Shown piece after piece: positions 31,857 to 41,070 of a stretch of DNA of 64,000 nucleotides. A model generated the notes under the pieces. The model did not search any database. It had not been told where the DNA came from and saw only the letters and a program-made list of their open reading frames with translations. This DNA comes from Actinomadura sp. NBRC 104425 (lineage in GTDB: Bacteria; Actinomycetota; Actinomycetes; Streptosporangiales; Streptosporangiaceae): assembly GCF_030269545.1 (NCBI RefSeq), contig NZ_BSTN01000003.1, positions 248,001 to 312,000 on the forward strand, in the 5' to 3' direction. Each line of letters begins with the position of its first letter. Position 1 is the first letter of the stretch. A program made the position numbers and the translations under genes.

Positions 31857-33443
31857 GTGGCGCGAGAGAACTCCCCCTTCAGCAACTACGCCTACGCCAT
31901 CCTCACCGCGAACGCCCGGCGCACCCCCGACAAGGTGGCGCTGACGTACTGCGGCGAGCAGAGCTTCACCTACGACCAGCTCAACCGCAGGGTCAACCGG
32001 GTGGCGCACGCGCTGCTGGCGGCCGGGGTGGCGCCCGGCATGCGGGTGGCGTCGCTGATGAACGAGACCCTGCACGTCGCCGAGGTCTACCTGGCGCAGA
32101 TGAAGATCGGGTCGGTCGTCGCCGCGCTCAACCCGTACTGGCCCGCCGACACCCTGCGGCAGGTGGTGGAGCGCTCGGAGTGCACGGCGTTCGTGTACGA
32201 CGCCACGGTGGAGGACACGGTGGCCGCCATCCGGCCCGAGCTGCCGGGCGTGAAGCTGTGGCTGCGCGTCGGCGGGCCGGGCGCCGAGGCCGTCGATCTG
32301 GACGCGCTGGCCGCCGGGGCGAGCGAGGCCGAGCCGCCGCTCGGCGGGTTCGGCGACGACCTGCTCGCGCTGTTCTACACCTCCGGCACGACCGGCCTGC
32401 CCAAGGCCGTCATGCACACCCACTTCAGCTCGCTGGCGTCCGCGCAGATCTGGCTGGACGTCGGCCACGACCGGGACTCGGTGATGGGCACCGGCGCGAT
32501 CATCTGGGGCATCGGCTTCCCCGCGCTGGTCGGCCCGGCGTTCTACGCGGGCATGAAGCTGGTGCTGGAGCAGGACTGGGGCCCGGCCAACTTCCTCAAG
32601 GTGGTGCCGCGCGAGAAGGTCACCCACGTCAGCCTGATCCCCAGCTTCTTTGCGGCGCTGCTCGGCTCCGACGAGCACCGCGACGCCGACCTGTCGTCGC
32701 TGCGGGCGATCGTGCTGGGCGGCGAGCCGCTGCTGTCGGGCCTGCGCGAACGCATCATGCGGCGGCTGCCGGACGCGGCGATCTACAGCTACTACGGGCA
32801 GACCGAGGCGCCCTACACCTGCATCGGCCGCCAGGACGACGGCAGCCAGGACATCTCCTCGGTGGGCCGGGCCCGCATGTCCTGCGCGGTGCGCGTCACC
32901 GACCCGTCCGGGCGGCGGGTGGTCGGCGAGGTCGGCGAGATCAACCTGTCCGGCCCCAACCTGATGGCCGGCTACGACGGGCAGCCCGACAAGACCGCCG
33001 AGGTGCTGCGCGACGGCTGGTACGTGGGCGGCGACCTGGGCCGCATGGACGCCGACGGGTTCCTGTACGTGCTGGGCCGCCGGGAGGACTCCATCCTCAA
33101 GGGCGGCCGGTGGACCCAGCCCGCGCAGATCGAGGAGGCCGCGATCGGGCTGGACGGCGTGGCCGAGGCCGGCGCGGTCGGGGTGCCCGCGCATCCGGAG
33201 GGCGGCGACGCGGTCGAGCAGAAGATCCTGCTGGCCGTCGTCCCGAGGGCGGGGGCGGCGCTGGACGCCGACGCGGTGCGCGCCGCGCTCGCCGAACGGC
33301 TGCCCGCCCACCGGGCCCCCGACGCCGTCGTGGTCGCCGACGAGCTGCCGCACACGCAGGACGCGTCGGGCGGGCCGGGCAAGCTGCTGCGGCGCGGCAT
33401 CCGCGACCGGTACGCCGACCGCGTCCGGTGGACGGCCCGATGA
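31857..33443 (+). CDS. Acyl-CoA synthetase (AMP-forming, FadD-like)
   Basis: A 528-residue ANL enzyme with intact motifs: P-loop FYTSGTTGLPKAVMHTH, YYGQTEAPYTCIG, the GGDLGRMDADGFLYVLGR hinge and a C-terminal catalytic lysine in GPGKLLRRG. It activates a carboxylic acid to acyl-CoA via acyl-AMP. The acid is unknown; regulation by the KstR2-type operator suggests a steroid-, terpenoid- or branched acid. GTG 31857 follows GGAGCCGAGCC. ATGA overlap with the ATP-grasp gene. Confidence 0.9.
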   Translation: MARENSPFSNYAYAILTANARRTPDKVALTYCGEQSFTYDQLNRRVNRVAHALLAAGVAPGMRVASLMNETLHVAEVYLAQMKIGSVVAALNPYWPADTLRQVVERSECTAFVYDATVEDTVAAIRPELPGVKLWLRVGGPGAEAVDLDALAAGASEAEPPLGGFGDDLLALFYTSGTTGLPKAVMHTHFSSLASAQIWLDVGHDRDSVMGTGAIIWGIGFPALVGPAFYAGMKLVLEQDWGPANFLKVVPREKVTHVSLIPSFFAALLGSDEHRDADLSSLRAIVLGGEPLLSGLRERIMRRLPDAAIYSYYGQTEAPYTCIGRQDDGSQDISSVGRARMSCAVRVTDPSGRRVVGEVGEINLSGPNLMAGYDGQPDKTAEVLRDGWYVGGDLGRMDADGFLYVLGRREDSILKGGRWTQPAQIEEAAIGLDGVAEAGAVGVPAHPEGGDAVEQKILLAVVPRAGAALDADAVRAALAERLPAHRAPDAVVVADELPHTQDASGGPGKLLRRGIRDRYADRVRWTAR

Positions 33444-35554
33444 CGTCGGTTCCCGAGCACGAGGTCAAGGCGTGGATCCGGGGGTTCGGGGTGACCGTGC
33501 CGCGCGGCGCGGCCGCCCCGTCCCCCGACGGCGTGGCCGCGGCCGCGCACGACCTGACCGGCCCGCTGGTGGTGAAGGCGTACGGGCCCGGCCTGGTGCA
33601 CAAGAGCGACGCCGGCGCCGTCCGCCTGGGGCTCGGGTCGCCGCAGGCCGCCCGCGACGCCGCCGCCGAGATGCGCACCGCCCTGGCGGCCCTGGGCGTC
33701 ACCCCGGACGGCTTCCTGGTGGAGGAGCAGGCCGCGCCGGGCGTGGAGGTCATCGTCGGCGCCGTCCGCGACCCCGCGTTCGGGCCGGTGCTGCTGGTCG
33801 GGCTGGGCGGCGTGTGGACGGAGGCGCTGGCAGACACGGCGCTGCGGCTGTGCCCGGTGACCGAGGCGGACGCGCACGCCATGCTGGACGAGCTGCGCGG
33901 CGCCGCCCTGCTGCGCGGCTCGCGCGGCCGGCCGGGCGTCGACCGGGACGCGCTGGTGCGGGTGATGCTGGCCGTCGGCAGCCCCGGCGGGATCGTCGAC
34001 CGGCTCGGCGACGGGTTCACCGACTTCGAGCTGAACCCGGTGATCTGCGGCCCGCACGGCGCGGTCGCCGTGGACGCCCGCCTTCTGGGCGCCGACACGC
34101 TGCCCACGGGCTGCCGCCCCGCGGCCCGCAGGCGGCCGCGCGCCGCGTCGAGCTTCGACCGGCTGTTCGCGCCGCGCGGCATCGCGGTGGTGGGCGCGTC
34201 CACCAAGAAACCCGGGTTCGGCAACATGTTCCTCGGCTTCTACAAGGCGGCGGGCTACAAAGGCAGGCTGCTCGCGGTGCACCCCACGGCCGGCGAGATC
34301 GACGGCGTGCCGTGCGCCCCGTCCCTGGCCGACGCCGCCCCGGACGTCGACTACGCGCTGGTGGCCGTGCCCGCGCCGCGCTGCGCCGACGTGGTGCGGC
34401 AGGCGGCCGGCATCCCGTTCGTGCAGGTGATGAGCGGCGGGTTCCGCGAGATGGGCGCCGCCGACCTGGAGGCCGACCTGCTGGCGGCGGCGCGCGCGGC
34501 GGGCGTGCGGCTGCTCGGCCCCAATTGCATGGGCGTGTACGCGCCGGCCGGCGGCCAGACGTTTCTCGGCGGCGAGCCGGGGCGCCCCGGGCGCATCGCG
34601 CTGGTCTCGCAGAGCGGCGGGCTCGCGGGCGAGGTGATCAGGGTCGGCGAGCGGCGCGGGCTGGCGTTCTCCAAGGTCGCCACGGTCGGCAACAGCGCCG
34701 ACGTCACGCCCGCCGAGCTGCTGCGCTACCTGGCGGCCGACGACGGCACCGCCGTCATCGGCCTCTACCTGGAGGACCCGCGCGACGGCCGCGGCCTGTT
34801 CGAGGCGCTGCGCGAGACCGGCAAGCCGGTCGTCGCGCTGGTCGGGGGCCGCAGCCGCCAGGGGCGGACGGCCGCCGCGTCCCACACCGGCGGCATGGTC
34901 GGCGACGCCCGCATCTGGTCGGCCCTGGCCGCCCAGACCGGCACCGCCCTCGTCACCGGCCAGGACGACCTCATCGGCGCCCTGGACTTCTTCGACCTGC
35001 ACGCGGCCCGCGACGTCGGCCCCGGCCGCGACGTGCTGGTCGTCGGCCCCAGCGGCGGCGCCGGCGTCCTGGCCGCCGACGTGTTCGACGCCGCCGGGCT
35101 GGACCTGGCCGCGCTCCCCGGCGAGGCGAAGGCCGCGCTGCGCGCCCTCGGCCTGGGCGCGGGCAGCTCCCTGGCCAACCCCCTGGAGATCCCCGTGGGC
35201 CCGCAGGCCGACCCGGACCTGGTGCGCGGCGCCGTCACCGCGGTCCTGGCGCACCGCCCGTTCACCGACGTCGTCGCGCACGTCAACGTGCAGAGCTTCG
35301 TCACCTTCGGCACCGGCGCCGACCCGCTGCTCGCCTACGCGCGCAGGCTCGGCGCACTCCAGGAGGAACTGCCCGGCACGCGCGTCACGCTGGTGCTGCG
35401 CAACGGCGAATGCGCGCCGCCAGGGGTCGAGGACGACGTCCGGCGCATCGCCCGCGGCGCCGGGATCCCGGTGTACCGCACCATGGAGGCCGCCGCCGCC
35501 GCGGTGGCCGCGGGAAAGACGTTCTCCTCGAGGAGCAGGCATGGGACGGCTTGA
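33440..35554 (+). CDS. ADP-forming acyl-CoA ligase (ATP-grasp plus CoA-binding/ligase domains)
   Basis: A 704-residue fusion of the nucleotide-diphosphate-forming acyl-CoA synthetase family. Order: ATP-grasp beta-like domain (about 1-230; LVVKAYGPGLVHKSDAGAV, FELNPVICG), CoA-binding Rossmann domain (about 235-370; GIAVVGASTKKPGFGN), then two ligase_CoA domains (about 375-690; RIALVSQSGGLAG) with the phosphohistidine loop AASHTGGMVGD. Most bacterial fusions place the ATP-grasp part last, so this is the permuted order. It interconverts acyl-CoA + ADP + Pi and acid + ATP + CoA. ATG 33440 overlaps the synthetase stop; the end overlaps the next SDR start by 14 bp. Confidence 0.85.
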   Translation: MTSVPEHEVKAWIRGFGVTVPRGAAAPSPDGVAAAAHDLTGPLVVKAYGPGLVHKSDAGAVRLGLGSPQAARDAAAEMRTALAALGVTPDGFLVEEQAAPGVEVIVGAVRDPAFGPVLLVGLGGVWTEALADTALRLCPVTEADAHAMLDELRGAALLRGSRGRPGVDRDALVRVMLAVGSPGGIVDRLGDGFTDFELNPVICGPHGAVAVDARLLGADTLPTGCRPAARRRPRAASSFDRLFAPRGIAVVGASTKKPGFGNMFLGFYKAAGYKGRLLAVHPTAGEIDGVPCAPSLADAAPDVDYALVAVPAPRCADVVRQAAGIPFVQVMSGGFREMGAADLEADLLAAARAAGVRLLGPNCMGVYAPAGGQTFLGGEPGRPGRIALVSQSGGLAGEVIRVGERRGLAFSKVATVGNSADVTPAELLRYLAADDGTAVIGLYLEDPRDGRGLFEALRETGKPVVALVGGRSRQGRTAAASHTGGMVGDARIWSALAAQTGTALVTGQDDLIGALDFFDLHAARDVGPGRDVLVVGPSGGAGVLAADVFDAAGLDLAALPGEAKAALRALGLGAGSSLANPLEIPVGPQADPDLVRGAVTAVLAHRPFTDVVAHVNVQSFVTFGTGADPLLAYARRLGALQEELPGTRVTLVLRNGECAPPGVEDDVRRIARGAGIPVYRTMEAAAAAVAAGKTFSSRSRHGTA

Positions 35555-36302
35555 CGGCAAGGTCGCGCTCATCACCGGCGGCGCACGCGGCATGGGCAAG
35601 GCGCACGTGCGGCGCTTCGTCGCCGAGGGCGCCAAGGTGGTGTTCGGCGACGTCCTGGCGGAGGAGGGCGCCGCAGTCGCCGCCGACCTCGCGGACGCCG
35701 CCCGGTTCGTCCGCATGGACGTGACCTCGCCGGAGGACTGGCAGGCCGCCGTCGGCACCGCCGTGGACGCCTTCGGCCGGCTCGACGTGCTGGTCAACAA
35801 CGCCGGGATCATCCGGCACAAGACCATCGAGGAGATGTCGCTGGAGGAGTGCCGCCGCATCCTCGACGTCAACCTCGTCGGCCAGTGGCTCGGCATCAAG
35901 TCGGTGACGCCGGCCATGCGCGCCGCGGGCGGCGGCTCCATCGTCAACGTGTCGTCCACCGAGGGCTTCATCGGCGCCGCCGGGCTCGCCGCCTACTCGG
36001 CGAGCAAGTTCGGCGTGCGCGGCCTCACCAAGGCCGCCGCCCGCGAGCTCGGCCCGGACGGCATCCGCGTCAACTCCATCCACCCCGGCGGCATCGTCAC
36101 GCCGCTGTCGATGCAGGACGACGTCGTCAGCGCCACCGCCGCCAGTGCCGAGGCGTTCCTGAAGGCGCTGCCGCTCGGCCGCCTCGGCTCGAGCAAGGAG
36201 GTCACCGGCCTGCTGGTGTACCTGGCGTCGGACGAGTCGAGCTACTGCACCGGCAGCGAGATCCTGGTGGACGGCGGGATGCTCACCGGTGCGGGCTACT
36301 GA
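35541..36302 (+). CDS. SDR (3-alpha/20-beta-hydroxysteroid dehydrogenase-like)
   Basis: A 253-residue classical SDR: ALITGGARGMGKAHVRRFV, Asp in VFGDVL after strand 2 (NAD preference), VNNAGII, Ser in VNVSSTEGFIGAAG, the YSASK catalytic pair, and NSIHPGGIVTPL. The GMG loop and IHPGGI block resemble 3-alpha(or 20-beta)-hydroxysteroid dehydrogenases of actinomycetes, which reduce or oxidise steroid hydroxyls; this assignment is by similarity. It is the last gene of the KstR2-type DUF35 operon. It overlaps the convergent amidase 3' end by 20 bp. Confidence 0.85.
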   Translation: MGRLDGKVALITGGARGMGKAHVRRFVAEGAKVVFGDVLAEEGAAVAADLADAARFVRMDVTSPEDWQAAVGTAVDAFGRLDVLVNNAGIIRHKTIEEMSLEECRRILDVNLVGQWLGIKSVTPAMRAAGGGSIVNVSSTEGFIGAAGLAAYSASKFGVRGLTKAAARELGPDGIRVNSIHPGGIVTPLSMQDDVVSATAASAEAFLKALPLGRLGSSKEVTGLLVYLASDESSYCTGSEILVDGGMLTGAGY

Positions 36303-37680
36303 GGACCTGCGGGCGCCGCCGCGTCCAGCCCTCCACGGCCTCCAGCTCGGCTGCCAGCGAGATGAGCGTCGCCTCGTCCGAGTCGTGCCCGAGCAGCTGC
36401 GCCCCGATCGGCAGCCCCTCCCGGCTCAGCCCCGCGGGCACGTTCACCGCGGGCCACCCCAGCACGTTCCACGGCCAGCAGTAGGGGCAGGCGGCGGCCA
36501 CCCCCGACTGGGTCCTGCGGTAGGGGACGCCGTCGAAGGCCCCCACCTTGAGCGGGAGCTGCGCGGTCGTGGGCGTGAGCACGACATCCGCGTACTGGAA
36601 GATCCTGCCGATCCTCCTGCGCAGCCCCGGATCCATGCGCCTGGCCAGCGGAAGCAGCCGCCTGCCGACCGTCCTGCCGATCCGCGCCTCCATGGCGGTG
36701 CGCGGCTCCGGCCTCGCCCCCGGAAGGGAGTCCAGCCAGTCCGCCACCCCGGCGGTGCCGCGCGGCACCAGCCCCAGCACCACCGGCCCGTAGTCGGGGT
36801 CGGCCGGGAACACCTTGTGCCCCAGGTCGGTGAGCCTGCGGGCCATCCGCTCCACCGCCGCCCGGATCTGCGGATCGAGCCGGCCGCCCACCCCGAACGC
36901 CGTCTTGAACGACACCGCGATCTTGAGCCTGCGCGGCCTGGTCCGAGCCGCCTCCGCGAACGGCGTCACCGGCGGGTCGAGCCGGTAGGCGTCCTCGGGG
37001 CGGCTGCCGGTCAGCACGTCCAGCAGCAGCGCGGCGTCCTCGACGCTCCTGGCCAGCGGACCCCAGACGGTCAGCCCGTTGAAGGGGTCGCGGTGCGGGA
37101 AAGCGGACACCCTGCCCCGCTGCGGCTTGATGCCCACCAGGCCCGTCCACGCCGCCGGGATGCGGATCGAGCCCGCGCCGTCCGACCCCACCGCCGCCGC
37201 GACCATGCCCGCCGCCACGGCCGCCGCCGAACCGCCCGACGACCCGCCCGGCGTGTGCTCGGGGTTCCACGGGTTGCGGGCGCAGCCGAACCCAGGCGAC
37301 TCGCTGAACGGCCACAGCCCCAGCTCGCACGTCGTCGTCTTGCCCACGATGACCGCTCCGGCCGCCTTCAGCCGCCGCACCGGCTCGGCGTCGGCCGTCT
37401 TGGGCCGGTGGTCGCCCGGCACCCCGAACGGGGTCGTCTCCCCCGCCAGGTCGGTATCGTCCTTGATCGCCACCGGGACGCCCAGCAGCGGCAGCCGCTC
37501 CCCGTCGGCCAGCCGCCGGTCGGCGTCGGCCGCCGCCTCCCGCGCCGCCTCGGCGCACACCACCCGGAAGGCGCCGAGCCCGTCCAGCTCCGCGATGCGC
37601 TCCAGCGACCGCTCGACCAGCTCCTTGGCCGTCACCTGACCGTCCGCGAGCGCCCGCGCCTGCTCGGCCAGCCCCTCCAC
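36283..37680 (-). CDS. Amidase-signature family amidase
   Basis: A 465-residue amidase. The Ser-cisSer-Lys triad is visible: Lys in GVPVAIKDDTDL, cis-Ser in TPGGSSGGSAAAVAAGM and nucleophile Ser in GSDGAGSIRIPAAW. The C-terminus ends LLGHDSDEATLISLAAELE. It hydrolyses an unknown amide in the cytoplasm. GTG 37680 has GGAGG seven bases upstream. It is divergent from the TetR gene at 37789 across a perfect 24-bp palindrome, so the TetR protein probably controls it. Confidence 0.9.
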   Translation of the reverse strand: MEGLAEQARALADGQVTAKELVERSLERIAELDGLGAFRVVCAEAAREAAADADRRLADGERLPLLGVPVAIKDDTDLAGETTPFGVPGDHRPKTADAEPVRRLKAAGAVIVGKTTTCELGLWPFSESPGFGCARNPWNPEHTPGGSSGGSAAAVAAGMVAAAVGSDGAGSIRIPAAWTGLVGIKPQRGRVSAFPHRDPFNGLTVWGPLARSVEDAALLLDVLTGSRPEDAYRLDPPVTPFAEAARTRPRRLKIAVSFKTAFGVGGRLDPQIRAAVERMARRLTDLGHKVFPADPDYGPVVLGLVPRGTAGVADWLDSLPGARPEPRTAMEARIGRTVGRRLLPLARRMDPGLRRRIGRIFQYADVVLTPTTAQLPLKVGAFDGVPYRRTQSGVAAACPYCWPWNVLGWPAVNVPAGLSREGLPIGAQLLGHDSDEATLISLAAELEAVEGWTRRRPQVLSSPHR

Positions 37681-37728
37681 GCCGCACCTCCGGATCTGCC
37701 CGGAGCGGACATCTCACCCGCCCCGGGG

Positions 37729-37752
37729 TATCGTTCGTTCGAACGAACGATA
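37729..37752. promoter_or_regulatory. Perfect 24-bp palindrome, TetR operator
   Basis: The half-site TATCGTTCGTTC (37729-37740) is followed immediately by its exact complement (37741-37752). It sits 37 bp before the TetR gene and 49 bp before the amidase start, the classic position for a shared divergent operator. Confidence 0.85.
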
Positions 37753-37788
37753 ACGGGAACACCTCCCGATCCGGAAGACTGGTCTGCG

Positions 37789-38349
37789 ATGAACGCCCGT
37801 GACCGCATCCTGCACGCCGCCCTGCGCCTGATCGGCGAGCAGGGCGTCGGCGCCGTGACCAACCGCGCCGTCGCCCGCGCGGCCGGCGTCTCCCTCGGCT
37901 CGCTGACCTACCACTTCCCGAACCAGTCCGACCTGCTCCGGGAGGCCCTGCACACCTTCGTCGACGAGGAGATCGCCCGGATCACCGCCCGGGTCGAACG
38001 CCTGCGCACCGCGGGCATCGACGCCGACCAGGCCGCCGACGAGGTGGAGAAGGCCATCGTCGAGTTCTCCTACGGCCCCGAGCAGCTCGCCAACCTCGAA
38101 CTGCACCTGCACGCGGCCCGCGACCCCGCCGTCCGCGCCACCTCGACCCGCTCCGTCGAGGCCTACGACCGCCTCGCCACCGCCGTCCTGACCGCCCTGG
38201 GCATCCCCGACGCCGAACGCCACGCCCCCGCCGTCGTCGCCATGCTCTACGGCCTGGCCGTCCGCCGCCTGTCCACGGGCGACACCACCGCCACGGGCAC
38301 CGCCGACGCCTTCCGCCTGCTCCTGCACGGCGCCCTCCCCCGCGACTGA
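37789..38349 (+). CDS. TetR-family repressor, amidase-linked
   Basis: A 186-residue regulator. HTH: GVGAVTNRAVARAAGVSLGSLTYHFPNQSDLLREAL. The C-terminal domain (about residues 70-186) is all-helical (TetR_C type) with no recognisable ligand motif. It starts at ATG 37789. It most likely binds the 24-bp palindrome between itself and the amidase gene, repressing both until an amide or acid ligand binds. It is unrelated in sequence to the KstR2-like regulator. Confidence 0.85.
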   Translation: MNARDRILHAALRLIGEQGVGAVTNRAVARAAGVSLGSLTYHFPNQSDLLREALHTFVDEEIARITARVERLRTAGIDADQAADEVEKAIVEFSYGPEQLANLELHLHAARDPAVRATSTRSVEAYDRLATAVLTALGIPDAERHAPAVVAMLYGLAVRRLSTGDTTATGTADAFRLLLHGALPRD

Positions 38350-38375
38350 CTCCCCCGCACCCCCATGAAACGGCT

Positions 38376-38422
38376 CTGGCCCGCACGCCCCCAGAGCGGT
38401 TTGAAGGGGTCGTGCGGGCCAG
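38376..38422 (+). terminator. Stem-loop after TetR gene
   Basis: Perfect 12-bp arms (38376-38387, CTGGCCCGCACG; 38411-38422) with a 23-nt loop that can add a CCCC/GGGG pairing. It starts 26 bp after the stop codon. There is no T-run, so it may act with Rho or as a 3' end protector. Confidence 0.6.
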
Positions 38423-38726
38423 CCGCCTGTCTCAATCAGGAACCTCGGGTCGGAACCTCAGCCGACGTTCGCTCTGCTCTCCAGCCTCTGCACCTCCGCC
38501 GAAAGTCTTGCTGTGACACCCACGACGCTAAGCCGCCCGGCCCCCTCGGTGACCGCTCTTAAGGCTCGCTTAGGGAACGCCTGAGCCACTCTTATCCCGG
38601 TCCACTCCGAGACTCCGCTGTTGGACGAGGAGTCTGCATCGACCTGCGGTAACGCACGGATCGCAGGCGGCGTCTCAGCGGGTGTACGTGCGGGTGACGG
38701 CCACGAGTCCGCCGTCCTCGCGGGGT

Positions 38727-38939
38727 CCCGGTCGGGTCGGTACCGGGCCGCGTCGCCACCACGTTGCGGACCTGCCCGAACGACGCCGGCCCCCTGGACG
38801 CGTTGGCCCCGGCCGCCCGCTGCGTCTGTACCGGCAGCCCCGCCGCCCGCAACTGCTCCACCAGGTAGTTCTTGGCGCGCTCGCCGGCCGCGCCGCCGAT
38901 CGGGCGCGGCTCGGCGGCGAAGCGTTCCAGGTGGCGCAT
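38727..38939 (-). pseudogene. M28 aminopeptidase-like gene fragment
   Basis: About 71 residues match the N-terminal part of M28 peptidases: MRHLERFAAEPRPIGG, AKNYLVEQLRAAGLPVQTQ and GQVRNVVATRPGTDPTG. This normally precedes the metal-binding AHYDS segment. After it the frame runs into unrelated Arg-rich sequence and the metal-binding catalytic domain is absent, so this is a truncated remnant. Confidence 0.6.
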
Positions 38940-39092
38940 GGGACCCGGTGCGGGACCTCGATCAATGTTCCCCTCATGGGCACGGAGCGCCAGGCCCGGG
39001 GCTCCGCCCGCCGTAATGATGCGCATGCCCCCACCTGCGGTTTCCGCATGACATGACGGCGGAAAGCCACCACAGCGCCCGCTCGGCACGGG

Positions 39093-39923
39093 TCAGACGA
39101 TGGCGCGGGGCCCGGTGCGGGGCCGGTTCCAGATCTGCAGCAGGCCCCGGGTGCCGGCGGTGTGGAAGCGCAGGCGGTAGTCGCCGTGCCCGGCGGGCAG
39201 CGGCGGCAGGTCCAGGGCGCGTCCGGCCGGCTCGTGGAGGGTGACGTAACCGGTGTGGAAGCGGCAGCTCAGTTCTGCGATGCGGGGGTACGAGCGGTCG
39301 GGCCCCGGGTCGGCCGGTGAGATCAGGACGGTCAGCGGGAGGTCGCCGTCGTGGACGGGCGCCCACAGCAGCGCCGCACCGGGGACGGCGTCGATCAGCT
39401 CGCCCGCGGACTCGGCGTGCGGGGGGACGGGGATGATCTCGCCGAGCGATCGGCCCTTGTCGATCAGGACGAACTGGCCCGCCCGGACGCGCAGGGTCAG
39501 GTCGAGGCGCTGGGGGGTCGCGGTGGTGCGGCGGTCCGGGGCGAACCAGGACGGGACGCCTTCGGGGAAGCCGTGCCGGGCGAGGGCGGCGGCGTACTCC
39601 TCGTCGGTCATCTGGAGCGCGCGTTCGGCGACCCCCGGCACGTCGCCCGGCTCGGGCCGTTCGTGCCTGACGGTGGCGGCCACTGAGACACAGGCGGTCG
39701 CGTCGGCGGAGTCGGGGGGCGGATACCACCGGGTGACGCTGAGCGTTCCGCAGCGACGGCAGGGGACGCGGCGGATGTTGACGGTGCGGCCGTGCGGATC
39801 GGTCTCGGTGCCGGTGGGCTCCAGGACGTCGGCGTCGGGGAAGTCGTGGTCGTCGCCGCATGCCTCAATGATCATTTCCATGGCGACGTCGTCGCGGCTA
39901 GCGGGGACACCATCAGCGGTCAC
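39093..39923 (-). CDS. Hypothetical protein, possibly SMI1-linked
   Basis: About 276 residues from GTG 39923, which overlaps the upstream gene's stop (GTGACCGCTGA). A shorter start at ATG 39881 (MEMIIEACGDD) is possible. The N-terminal part has CRRCGTLSVTRWYPPP, a partial CxxC element; the middle is beta-rich (LTLRVRAGQFVLIDKGRSLGEIIPVP); the end contains ELSCRFHTGYVTLHEPAGR and DYRLRFHTAG. I do not recognise the family. It is coupled to the SMI1/KNR4-like gene. Confidence 0.55.
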   Translation of the reverse strand: MTADGVPASRDDVAMEMIIEACGDDHDFPDADVLEPTGTETDPHGRTVNIRRVPCRRCGTLSVTRWYPPPDSADATACVSVAATVRHERPEPGDVPGVAERALQMTDEEYAAALARHGFPEGVPSWFAPDRRTTATPQRLDLTLRVRAGQFVLIDKGRSLGEIIPVPPHAESAGELIDAVPGAALLWAPVHDGDLPLTVLISPADPGPDRSYPRIAELSCRFHTGYVTLHEPAGRALDLPPLPAGHGDYRLRFHTAGTRGLLQIWNRPRTGPRAIV

Positions 39924-41070
39924 CTTTGGGCCGAGACAGCAGGGCGCGGCCGCGTTCGGGGGTGAGCGTCTCGGCCAGGACCGGCTCGGTGAGCAGCACG
40001 ACCGGCGCGATGTGGTCGGTGGATCTCGGCCGCCAGCGGGGCACCGCGTCGCCGACGGCCCGCCACAGGGCGTCCGGATCGCCCGCGTGCCGGTCCAGCG
40101 CCGCACGGACGAGCTCGGTGAACTCGGGGTTGCCGTAGTCCGGCCGGCACTCGGATCGGCGCAGGCGCGCCTGGTACTCGGCGACGAGGACCACGAGTTC
40201 GGGGTCGCCGCCGACCGCCGTCTGCAGGATGGAGTTGCGGTTGGGCGAACTGACCTGCCCGTGCTCGACGAACAACAGGGGCAGGAACTCCTCGGTGAAC
40301 AGCGGATCGGAGAGGAACCCGTCGGGGGTGAACGAGGGGTGCAGCAGTTGCCTCAGGAGCTGTTCGGCCTCGTAGGTGCGTCCGAGAAGCAGCAGGATCT
40401 GCGCGCGAAGAACGGTGGCCCGCGCGTGGCCGAAGCGCTCGGCCTGCGCCAGGACGGCCTCGGCGCCGTCGACGTCACCGCCGAGGGCGTCGCGGCGCGC
40501 CTGTTCCACCTTGGCCGCCCACGAGTCGCGCGTCGCGCCCTCGGGGCGGCGCATCCAGTGGAACTCGGCGTACAGGTCCTGCATGAGCGCGGTGAACGAC
40601 GGGAAGCGCCTGGGCGGCTCGGCACGCCAGGAGAACAGGTTGTAGGCGGCCCACTCGCCGTTCTCGTCCACGTCCCCCGGGTCGAGGTAGAGGATGCCCG
40701 AGTCCGTCTCCAGGGAGATCAGCAGCCCCCGGCTGATCGGACCGTCGCCGCCGCCGTGCTCGTCGTCGGCGAGCTCGTCCCAGTCCTGCCAGTACGGCTC
40801 CAGGTCGCGCACCCAGCCGAGATCGGACGTGCCGCGCATGCGCCACACGAAGATCCCCGCGTTGCGCCAGCCGTCGGTGGTCAGCAGGAACTCGCGGTAG
40901 GACGGCGGCAGACGCGTCCCGAGCCGTTCCTCCGCGGCGGCGACGGCCTCAGCAGTCGCCGGAGCGAACCCGAGCCATCCGTCGCGCACCACGTCCGGAT
41001 CGAGCTCGTCGGGCTCGCTGCAGCTGATCCACTCCTCGCTCCACGTGGTCAGCCATGGTCTCCAGTCCAT
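39913..41070 (-). CDS. SMI1/KNR4 family protein with C-terminal repeat-like domain
   Basis: A 385-residue protein. The N-terminal SMI1/KNR4 (SUKH) domain shows LGFAPATAEAVAAAEERLGTRLPPSYREFLLTTDGWRN and GILYLDPGDVDENGEWAAYNLFSW. Residues about 190-260 are helical, with a TPR-like flavour (AVLAQAERFGHARATVLRAQ). SUKH proteins often act as immunity proteins or scaffolds in bacterial toxin systems, but no toxin gene is next to it. ATG 41070 is chosen; GTG 41088 is an alternative. Confidence 0.75.
   Translation of the reverse strand: MDWRPWLTTWSEEWISCSEPDELDPDVVRDGWLGFAPATAEAVAAAEERLGTRLPPSYREFLLTTDGWRNAGIFVWRMRGTSDLGWVRDLEPYWQDWDELADDEHGGGDGPISRGLLISLETDSGILYLDPGDVDENGEWAAYNLFSWRAEPPRRFPSFTALMQDLYAEFHWMRRPEGATRDSWAAKVEQARRDALGGDVDGAEAVLAQAERFGHARATVLRAQILLLLGRTYEAEQLLRQLLHPSFTPDGFLSDPLFTEEFLPLLFVEHGQVSSPNRNSILQTAVGGDPELVVLVAEYQARLRRSECRPDYGNPEFTELVRAALDRHAGDPDALWRAVGDAVPRWRPRSTDHIAPVVLLTEPVLAETLTPERGRALLSRPKGDR

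Larger units (their letters stand above)
38350..39092. other. Gene-poor region with decayed sequences
   Basis: This 743-bp stretch has no intact gene. It contains the stem-loop at 38376, lower-GC unassigned sequence (about 38425-38680) and a fragment of an M28 peptidase (38727-38939, minus). Confidence 0.6.

Noticed and set aside
38425..38680. Possible tRNA or small RNA in the lower-GC stretch
   Set aside because: No cloverleaf or T-loop signature could be found by eye.
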